Origin: an uncultured Clostridium sp.
GTDB taxonomy: Bacteria; Bacillota; Clostridia; Lachnospirales; Lachnospiraceae
DNA: 12,421 nt
NCBI GenBank assembly: GCA_900553925.1
Contig: USFH01000056.1
Location: forward strand, 1 to 12,421
Direction of reading: 5' to 3'
Shown here: in pieces, positions 7,793-12,421 of the stretch
How positions within the stretch are numbered: the first letter of the stretch is position 1
Layout: each line of letters opens with the position of its first letter
Program-made: the position numbers and the translations under genes
The notes under the pieces: model-generated
Seen by the model: only the letters and a program-made list of their open reading frames with translations
The model's database searches: none
What the model was told of the DNA's origin: nothing

Positions 7793-8060
7793 ATTTTTCT
7801 ATCCATTCCTTTCCTTCCTGTGTCAGAGTGCTTCCACCGCCGGATTTGCCACCGACAGTCCTGCTTGTGAGTGGAAATCCGAGTGCATGCTCGGCATTTT
7901 TTATCATACGAAGCGCTTTGGAGTAAGCAAGTCCCATGGAGCTTGCAGCTGCTCGCAGGGAGCCTTCTGCTTCGATGGCATGCAGCAGACGACAGGGACC
8001 TTCTCCAAAGAATTTTTCATCCTGTTCATCGTAAAAAGTAATTTTTGTAACAGCTTTCAT
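7725..8060 (-). CDS. Short ModE-like winged-helix transcriptional regulator
   Basis: The 111-residue protein matches the N-terminal DNA-binding domain of ModE (the molybdate-responsive regulator) in order: FFGEGPCRLLHAIEAEGSL (residues 18-35), a helix-turn-helix with AAASSMGLAYSKALRMI (37-53), a wing with RTVGGKSGGGSTLTQEG (67-83) and a final helix with Tyr90 and Tyr93. E. coli ModE has two C-terminal MOP domains that bind molybdate; they are absent here, so effector sensing must work differently. The start ATG overlaps the ATPase stop as ATGA and has AGGAGGAG at 8066-8073, 5 nt upstream. It is co-transcribed with the transporter and is the natural candidate to bind the palindrome at 10941-10964. 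The family call is firm; the regulated genes are inferred. Confidence 0.9.
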   Translation of the reverse strand: MKAVTKITFYDEQDEKFFGEGPCRLLHAIEAEGSLRAAASSMGLAYSKALRMIKNAEHALGFPLTSRTVGGKSGGGSTLTQEGKEWIEKYERYRDACIQVNRKLYLEIFSR

Positions 8061-8851
8061 ATGGACTCCTCCTGTATCATAACAAGGTGTTCGTTCCCGT
8101 TTTTGTCGTGGAGCTTTGCGATATTGATTGTACCATAAATCGAGGAAAGCAGCGACTCCATCTTTGAAACAGGAGTCGATTTCGGGGAGATGTTCCCGGA
8201 ATGTGTGCCATTCGACAGGACAAGGAGCTCGTCACAGGTGTTTAATGCCAGAGAAGGGTCATGGAGTGTGACAAGCGCACAGGCGTCATGGGTAGTCACA
8301 TATGTCCGCAGGTGCTGCATCATCTGGTTCCGGAACCGGAAATCTAAGGCGCTTTCCGGCTCATCGAGGAGCAGAAGCTTACGTGTACCGACGAATGCCC
8401 GTGCAAGGATACATAACTGTTTTTGTCCTTCACTTAGCTGGTTGTAGTTCGCCTGCTCACAATCGGGAAGACCGATCATCGTGAGAGTTGCTTTGGCATG
8501 TTCTTTCATCTGCGCGGTGGGAGGCTGCAACAGCGATAAGTCCGGATGATACCCCATCAGGACAACATCCAGGACTGTCAGATCAATTGTGATTCCGCTT
8601 TTTTGGGGGATATATCCACATTGCTTTGCAAGTTCCCGTGCAGAAAGTGCTTCCAGTGTATTTTCTGCAAGCAGACAGGAACCTTTGTGCGGGAGGATGT
8701 TCGCAATTGCTTTTAAAAGTGTAGTTTTGCCGCATCCATTTGGACCGAGAATACTGGTGATTGTTCCGGGACGCGACGTAAAGCTGATATCGTGTAGGAT
8801 TTCTTTTCTGCCATATCCGGCAGACAGGTGACTGACTGTGAGCAGACTCAT
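8057..8851 (-). CDS. ABC transporter ATPase, FecE-type, likely molybdate/tungstate or iron-type cargo
   Basis: From the ATG at 8851 the protein has 264 residues. An ATG at 8875 is in frame but lies just upstream of the AAGGAGGA site that serves 8851, and the 8851 start overlaps the permease stop as ATGA, so 8851 is preferred. Motifs: Walker A GPNGCGKT at 36-43, Q-loop YIPQ with Gln83, signature LSEGQKQ at 139-145 (the usual LSGGQ has Gly at the third position), Walker B LLLLDEP at 159-165 with Glu164, and H-loop TLHD with His197. It would power the FecCD-type permease in the cytoplasm. The class also includes iron-siderophore and B12 importers; the molybdate assignment rests on the neighbours. 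Confidence 0.92.
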   Translation of the reverse strand: MSLLTVSHLSAGYGRKEILHDISFTSRPGTITSILGPNGCGKTTLLKAIANILPHKGSCLLAENTLEALSARELAKQCGYIPQKSGITIDLTVLDVVLMGYHPDLSLLQPPTAQMKEHAKATLTMIGLPDCEQANYNQLSEGQKQLCILARAFVGTRKLLLLDEPESALDFRFRNQMMQHLRTYVTTHDACALVTLHDPSLALNTCDELLVLSNGTHSGNISPKSTPVSKMESLLSSIYGTINIAKLHDKNGNEHLVMIQEESI

Positions 8852-9837
8852 GATTCGCGGTTCCTCCTTACGCATAGATAAATCAAAAATGGTGCGCCAA
8901 CAAGACTGGTAAAGATACTGACCGGCAGTTCTGTGGAAGCTACGCTTCGTGCCAGAATATCTCCGAGTGTCAGCAGGCAGCCACCGATGATCCCACTTAG
9001 AAACATCGTGGATAGCCGGTTGTTTTTGATGATCAGACGTGCACCGTGCGGTGCAAGCAGAGAGAGGAAGCTGATAAGCCCGGTCATGCTGATGATTCCG
9101 GATGTTGCCAGCGTTGCAATCAGGAGAATCAAAAGACGGAGATGCTGTGTGTGAACACCGAGCATACGCCCTTCGTCATCGTGCAGGGAAAGCATCATAA
9201 TCTGACGGTACAACAAAAAAAGTGCGCTGACACAGAGGGTACAGAGAATCACATTTCCTTTGATGGTATAGAGACTGATACCATTTAAACTTCCCATAAT
9301 CCAGTATTCGATGGATGCAAGCTGTTTTTCCGGGTCGGCGAGCAGCTTCAGGAAGATGAGCGCGGTCTGGGCTAAGCTGTGTACCGCGATTCCTGCCAAC
9401 ACGATTCCTCTGCCATCCTGCCCGGTAGTGAGGGATGCGAGCATAAGAGCCAGAACAACAGAACCGAGAGCACCGGCAAATGCAGACACAGTCACTGCCA
9501 TAGAGCCGGACAGAAACAGGATGCCGAACGCGGCACCGGCGCTGGCACCGGAAGATACGCCGATGATATCCGGTGATGCCAATGGATTCCGGAATACAGT
9601 CTGGAAGACAAAACCTGCTACGCCGAGAACGAAACCGCCGATACAGCCGACGATTCCGCGGCTTGCGCGCAATGTCACAAACACCTGCCACTGTCTTGAA
9701 TCACCGGATATAATTCCGGAGAGTGTGAGTGGGTAGCGGCCGACAAAAAATGAAAAAATCGTCAGAACCGTTAAGATAACGGTTCCGACGATAAGAGTGA
9801 ATTTAATTTTATTATTTGATTCCATAGAAAGTTTCAT
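8848..9837 (-). CDS. FecCD-type ABC transporter permease
   Basis: This is the integral membrane subunit of a type II ABC importer, 329 residues from the ATG at 9837. An upstream in-frame ATG at 9903 lies inside the binding-protein gene and would add a polar 22-residue leader, so 9837 is preferred (AAGG nine bases before it); 9825 is also possible. Family signatures are present: the LRASRGIVG region (RLPR in most homologues), RNPLASPDIIGVSSGASAG, and GLISFLSLLAPHGARLI, the loop that contacts the ATPase. About ten membrane segments are expected. It overlaps the binding-protein gene by 26 nt upstream and the ATPase by 4 nt (ATGA) downstream, indicating one transcript and coupled translation. Confidence 0.92.
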   Translation of the reverse strand: MKLSMESNNKIKFTLIVGTVILTVLTIFSFFVGRYPLTLSGIISGDSRQWQVFVTLRASRGIVGCIGGFVLGVAGFVFQTVFRNPLASPDIIGVSSGASAGAAFGILFLSGSMAVTVSAFAGALGSVVLALMLASLTTGQDGRGIVLAGIAVHSLAQTALIFLKLLADPEKQLASIEYWIMGSLNGISLYTIKGNVILCTLCVSALFLLYRQIMMLSLHDDEGRMLGVHTQHLRLLILLIATLATSGIISMTGLISFLSLLAPHGARLIIKNNRLSTMFLSGIIGGCLLTLGDILARSVASTELPVSIFTSLVGAPFLIYLCVRRNRES

Positions 9838-10927
9838 AGAACGCTGCCTTTTCTTCTGTATACATATCTGCAGATACCTGATCCGGGTGCAGGATTCCGG
9901 CAAGCCAGATGGATGCCAGGATTCCGCCCAGTACAGGACTGTCTAATGCTTCGATATCGCCGGGGATTGCATAGACATTTCCGTTTTTGACTGCGGTGCA
10001 CTCCTTCAGATTTTCGTCGTTTAATACATCTTCGGGTGTGTATTCTGCATCCGAAGCGAGAATAATATAAGAAGGATCCCATGCCAGAAGCTGCTCGTAG
10101 CTGATCTCGGCCCAATAGGTATCCGTGATTTCGGATGCTGCATTTTTACCGCCTGCCAGTTCGATAAGCCCTGACTGATACATCGCTGGACCGGCAGTGG
10201 AAAGAAGGGAAGAGTTACCGGCGAGATAGACGCTTTTTGCATCGACGCCGGATAAGTCTTTTTCGAGCATCTTTTTTTTCTCATCAATATAAGAAAGAAG
10301 GGCATCTGCGTTTTCCTTTGTATTGGTTGCGGTGGAGACAAGTTCAATCATCTGTTCTAACTGATCTTCGCTTTCCGGATTGACGAGCAGGACAGGGATG
10401 TCAAGCTCGGAGAGGCTTTGCGCTGCATCCTTTAATTTCATAGGCAGGATGACAAGCTCTGGGGAGAGGGAAGCACAGGTTTCTAAGTCAAATTCCTTGG
10501 CTGTGCCGACATTTGGAAGCTCGAGGAATTCTGGCGCCGCAAGTTTGTAGATTGGCCGCTTACTTGCTTTTGCTTCGATGCCTGTTACCTTGTCTTTCAG
10601 ACCGAGTGCAAGCAGGAGACTTGTGGAGATATAGTATCCGCTCACGATTGACTCCGGTTCTTTTTCAATTGTGACTTCACGACCAGCCTGGTCGGTGACT
10701 GTGACCGGATAGACCGTCTGCGCATCAGAGTCCTCTTCACCGGCATCTGCGGGGATGCTGTCTGCCGTTGTAGCAGCATCCGATATGGAGGCTGCCGGTG
10801 CTCCTGTGACAGCTGTTTCCGTTGTTGTGGTTGTCTCTGTGGATGCAGGTTTGCTGCATCCGATCAGAGAGAGCAGCATCAGACTGATGAGTATAAGTGC
10901 TACATGTTTTTTGAATCTTTGTTTCAT
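9812..10927 (-). CDS. Lipoprotein periplasmic-binding-type protein of the ABC importer
   Basis: The 371-residue protein starts with a basic region and a hydrophobic signal ending in the lipobox LIGC (residues 21-24, lipidated Cys24). A Thr/Ala/Glu-rich tether follows to about residue 75, then a class III (PeriBP_2, BtuF/FhuD/MolA-like) binding domain. That domain opens with YPVTVTDQAGREVTIEKEPE, the usual first strand of the family, and contains VGTAKEFDLETCASLSPELV, also typical. It would capture the cargo outside the membrane and hand it to the permease. It is the first gene of the operon, with GAAAGG eight bases before the ATG. Homologues carry iron complexes, B12 or molybdate/tungstate; the surrounding ModE, MocA and hydroxylase genes favour molybdate or tungstate, but no binding residues can be read with confidence. 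Confidence 0.9.
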   Translation of the reverse strand: MKQRFKKHVALILISLMLLSLIGCSKPASTETTTTTETAVTGAPAASISDAATTADSIPADAGEEDSDAQTVYPVTVTDQAGREVTIEKEPESIVSGYYISTSLLLALGLKDKVTGIEAKASKRPIYKLAAPEFLELPNVGTAKEFDLETCASLSPELVILPMKLKDAAQSLSELDIPVLLVNPESEDQLEQMIELVSTATNTKENADALLSYIDEKKKMLEKDLSGVDAKSVYLAGNSSLLSTAGPAMYQSGLIELAGGKNAASEITDTYWAEISYEQLLAWDPSYIILASDAEYTPEDVLNDENLKECTAVKNGNVYAIPGDIEALDSPVLGGILASIWLAGILHPDQVSADMYTEEKAAFYETFYGIK

Positions 10928-10940
10928 AATAAAAACCTTT

Positions 10941-10964
10941 CGTTGTACTTTTGATAATACAACG
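10941..10964. promoter_or_regulatory. Candidate ModE-type operator (CGTTGTA-N10-TACAACG)
   Basis: A perfect 7-bp inverted repeat with a 10-bp spacer spans 24 bp. The predicted minus-strand transcription start (about 10960) falls inside it. As I recall, E. coli ModE operators are also about 24-bp inverted repeats with CGTTAT and ATAACG ends, lying over the modA start site. The matching span, ends and position, and the ModE-like gene in the same operon, support an autoregulated repressor site. No binding data are available. Confidence 0.6.
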
Positions 10965-10966
10965 GT

Positions 10967-10995
10967 ATTGTAACAAAACCGCTTTTCAAAGGCAA
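10967..10995 (-). promoter_or_regulatory. Promoter of the transporter/ModE/MocA operon
   Basis: On the minus strand a -35 box TTGCCT (10990-10995) and a -10 box TACAAT (10967-10972) are separated by exactly 17 bp. The start site would be near 10960, about 33 nt before the binding-protein ATG. The -10 matches consensus at five of six positions, the -35 at four of six. Confidence 0.65.
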
Positions 10996-11033
10996 GTATT
11001 TTTACTATAATATAAAGTTGGAAAAAAGCGGTT
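10977..11033. repeat. 10-bp inverted repeat bracketing the divergent promoters
   Basis: AACCGCTTTT at 10977-10986 is perfectly complementary to AAAAGCGGTT at 11024-11033, with 37 bp between the arms. The left arm covers the plus-strand -35 box and lies within the minus-strand promoter spacer; the right arm lies just after the predicted plus-strand start. The left arm is in neither predicted transcript, so a DNA-level role such as paired repressor sites is likelier than an RNA hairpin. Confidence 0.55.
10983..11011 (+). promoter_or_regulatory. Promoter of the molybdenum hydroxylase operon
   Basis: A perfect -10 TATAAT (11006-11011) lies 17 bp downstream of a weaker -35 TTTTCA (10983-10988, four of six positions). 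The start would be near 11018, giving a 37-nt leader to the ATG at 11055. The -35 boxes of the two divergent promoters are one base apart, so the two polymerases would compete and one bound regulator could affect both. Confidence 0.68.
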
Positions 11034-11054
11034 AGAGAAATAGAAGGAGCTTTT

Positions 11055-11849
11055 ATGGTAACAATACAGAATTATGTTCGTGTAAAAAATCTGGAAGAAG
11101 CTTATACGCTGAACCAGAAAAAAGGAAACATGATCCTCGGTGGAATGCTTTGGACGAAGATGCAGGATCGGACAATCCAGACGGCAATCGATCTGTGCGA
11201 GCTGGGACTTGACAGGATTGATGAGAACGCGGATGCATTTTTTATCGGTGCGATGGTGTCTCTGCGTGAAATCGAGCTGCATGAAGGTCTGTATGCATAT
11301 ACGCAGGGTGCAGTCAGAGATGCCTTAAAGGATATTGTCGGTGTTCAGTTCCGGAACCTGGCAACTGTCGGCGGCAGTATCTGGGGACGGTTTGGCTTCT
11401 CGGATGTCCTGACGATGTTTCTTGCTATGGAAACATACGTGGAACTGTTTCAGGGCGGTATAATTCCGTTGCAGGAGTTCGTCGAGAAAAAACCGGACCG
11501 GGACGTGCTTGTGCGTCTGATCGTGAAGAAAACACCGGGTGTCTATGCGTATGCATCGGTTCGTAATCAACGGACAGATTTCCCGGTTCTTGCATGTGCA
11601 GCGGCAAATGTTTCCGGTACATACCGGATTTCTGTCGGTGCGAGACCGGGCAGAGCAATCTGTATCACGGATGAGGAAGGATTTCTCACAGACGGAATCA
11701 CAGAAGCGCGTGCAAAACAGTTTGCAAAATGGGTAGAGACAAAAATCCCGACAGCCGGCAATCACCGGGGCAGTGCAGCATACCGCACACGCCTTACAGG
11801 TGCGCTTTGCTATCGGTTAACAAAGAAAATCGGAGAGGAGCAGGCATAG
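11055..11849 (+). CDS. Molybdenum hydroxylase FAD-binding subunit (XdhB/YgfM-like)
   Basis: The 264-residue protein is the medium FAD subunit of a xanthine dehydrogenase-type enzyme; it passes electrons from the 2Fe-2S clusters to NAD or another acceptor. It has the PF00941-type FAD domain, with FRNLATVGGSIWGRFGFSD at residues about 97-115 (canonical RN-x-ATIGG core), and a CO-dehydrogenase-flavoprotein-like C-terminus ending in RGSAAYRTRLTGAL. The first FAD loop, normally AGGTDL, reads LGGMLW (residues 28-33), a departure from the family norm. Length and C-terminus resemble E. coli YgfM more than longer XdhB proteins. AAGGAG at 11044-11049 sits 5 nt before the ATG. The stop is two bases before the next ATG, so the subunits are co-translated. 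The substrate (purine, nicotinate or other) is not decided by this subunit. Confidence 0.9.
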   Translation: MVTIQNYVRVKNLEEAYTLNQKKGNMILGGMLWTKMQDRTIQTAIDLCELGLDRIDENADAFFIGAMVSLREIELHEGLYAYTQGAVRDALKDIVGVQFRNLATVGGSIWGRFGFSDVLTMFLAMETYVELFQGGIIPLQEFVEKKPDRDVLVRLIVKKTPGVYAYASVRNQRTDFPVLACAAANVSGTYRISVGARPGRAICITDEEGFLTDGITEARAKQFAKWVETKIPTAGNHRGSAAYRTRLTGALCYRLTKKIGEEQA

Positions 11850-11851
11850 AC

Positions 11852-12325
11852 ATGGATATCAAAATCAAAGTAAATGGAACACTGATTTGTGAATCAGTAT
11901 CGCCGGATCTTCTGCTCCTTGATTTTCTGCGGAAGCATGGCTGCTACAGTGTGAAGCGCGGTTGTGAGACCGCAAATTGCGGGCTTTGTACCGTGCTTTT
12001 AGATGGAACCCCGGTCTTGTCATGTTCGGTGCTCTGTGCAAGAGCGGATGGACATGAAGTATATACGCTCGAAGGACTGCAGGAGGAAGCATCCGGTTTT
12101 GTTGGATTTATCGCTGACCAGGGGGCTGATCAGTGCGGATTTTGCAATCCGGGATTTGTCATGAATACGATTGCATTGCTCCGGGAGAATCCGGATCCTT
12201 CGGATGATGAGATACGCGCGTACCTGGCAGGAAACTTATGCCGGTGTTCCGGATACGAAGGACAGCTCCGGGGAATCCGGAATTACCTGAACTATATAAA
12301 TAGGAAGAAGCAGGGAAAGGAGTAA
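11852..12325 (+). CDS. Molybdenum hydroxylase 2Fe-2S subunit (XdhC/YagT-type)
   Basis: The 157-residue small subunit carries two 2Fe-2S clusters that move electrons from the molybdenum site to FAD. All eight ligands are present: the plant-ferredoxin-type set Cys38, Cys43, Cys46 and Cys58 (in GCETANCGLC and SCSVLC), and the C-terminal set Cys95, Cys98, Cys130 and Cys132 (QCGFCNPG and GNLCRCSGY). The start is the ATG at 11852, two bases after the FAD-subunit stop, with GGAGAGGAG at 11832-11840. The frame is open further upstream into the FAD gene, but that part has no family similarity and the family starts with the short ferredoxin strand (IKIKVNGT) seen here. No signal peptide is present, so the enzyme is cytoplasmic. 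Confidence 0.95.
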   Translation: MDIKIKVNGTLICESVSPDLLLLDFLRKHGCYSVKRGCETANCGLCTVLLDGTPVLSCSVLCARADGHEVYTLEGLQEEASGFVGFIADQGADQCGFCNPGFVMNTIALLRENPDPSDDEIRAYLAGNLCRCSGYEGQLRGIRNYLNYINRKKQGKE

Positions 12326-12328
12326 GCG

Positions 12329-12421
12329 ATGGAACATAAGAATTACAATGCCATTCACAAATCAGTCCGGAAGAAAGACTCCATGCAGCTGCTGCTGGGA
12401 AAACCGGTGTATACAGATGAT
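12329..12421 (+). CDS. Molybdenum hydroxylase molybdopterin-binding subunit (3' partial)
   Basis: Only the first 31 codons are in the window. They begin with ATG three bases after the 2Fe-2S stop, behind GGAAAGGAG (12314-12322). The peptide contains SVRKKDSMQLLLGKPVYTDD, which matches the start of large subunits of the xanthine dehydrogenase family (R-x-D ... GKAxYTDDI). This subunit would hold the molybdopterin and carry out the substrate hydroxylation. The substrate-determining residues lie outside the window. Confidence 0.85.
   Translation, partial: MEHKNYNAIHKSVRKKDSMQLLLGKPVYTDD

Noticed and set aside
7674..8138. 154-codon plus-strand frame across the regulator and its flanking genes
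   Set aside because: Crosses three gene ends on the other strand, has no ribosome binding site that stands out and no recognisable domain.
8852..8875. Upstream ATG start for the ABC ATPase
   Set aside because: The AAGGAGGA ribosome binding site lies between this ATG and the one at 8851, and only 8851 gives the ATGA overlap with the permease stop.
9176..9691. 171-codon open frame overlapping the permease in another frame of the same strand
   Set aside because: Very Arg/Cys-rich and a frame shadow of the permease, whose family motifs are intact.
9838..9903. Longer N-terminus for the permease
   Set aside because: It would add a polar, Arg/Lys-rich 22-residue leader encoded inside the binding-protein gene, unlike FecCD proteins; 9837 gives a normal length.
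11729..11851. N-terminal extension of the 2Fe-2S subunit
   Set aside because: It lies inside the FAD-subunit gene in another frame and has no ferredoxin similarity; the ATG at 11852 fits the family and the gene spacing.
1..12421. CRISPR array, tRNA/rRNA genes, insertion sequences
   Set aside because: No regularly spaced direct repeats, no structural RNA sequence and no transposase motifs were seen on either strand.

Overview
The window looks like a chromosomal segment of an anaerobic gut Clostridia-type Firmicute, probably Lachnospiraceae. This is an inference from strong AGGAGG-type ribosome binding sites, a large SpaA-repeat surface protein ending in a KTGD-type anchor, a lipoprotein with a Thr-rich linker, and a clostridial-style three-subunit molybdenum hydroxylase. 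No species can be named from the sequence alone.

Layout. Nt 1-4235 (+) is the 3' part of a giant cell-wall protein made of at least twelve complete SpaA/Cna-B-like domains, closed by a strong hairpin terminator (4248-4276). Nt 4302-5639 (+) encodes a MATE-family multidrug/metabolite exporter. Nt 5722-6708 (+) encodes a tRNA-dihydrouridine synthase that overlaps tail-to-tail with the next, oppositely oriented operon. Nt 6680-10927 (-) is a tightly overlapped five-gene operon, read right to left: lipoprotein binding protein, FecCD-type permease, ABC ATPase, short ModE-like regulator, and a fusion of a P-loop NTPase with a MobA/MocA-like nucleotidyltransferase. Nt 11055-12421 (+) is a divergent operon for a xanthine dehydrogenase-type molybdenum hydroxylase: FAD subunit, 2Fe-2S subunit, and the first 31 codons of the molybdopterin subunit.

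How it fits together. The right half reads as a molybdenum module. The transporter is of the type usually labelled iron/siderophore/B12, but it sits with ModE-like and MocA-like genes and a molybdoenzyme, so molybdate or tungstate is the more likely cargo (as for the MolBCA class). The regulator would sense or respond to Mo status. The NTPase-MocA fusion would mature the cofactor, and the hydroxylase would be the client. The 127-nt divergent intergenic region carries two good back-to-back promoters. A 7+10+7 palindrome lies at the predicted start of the transporter transcript and resembles known ModE operators in span and ends. A separate perfect 10-bp inverted repeat brackets most of both promoters.

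The main candidates for new biology are the ModE-like switch without a visible molybdate-binding domain, the NTPase-MocA fusion, and the adhesin array, in which the predicted isopeptide acceptor is Asp rather than Asn in ten of twelve domains.
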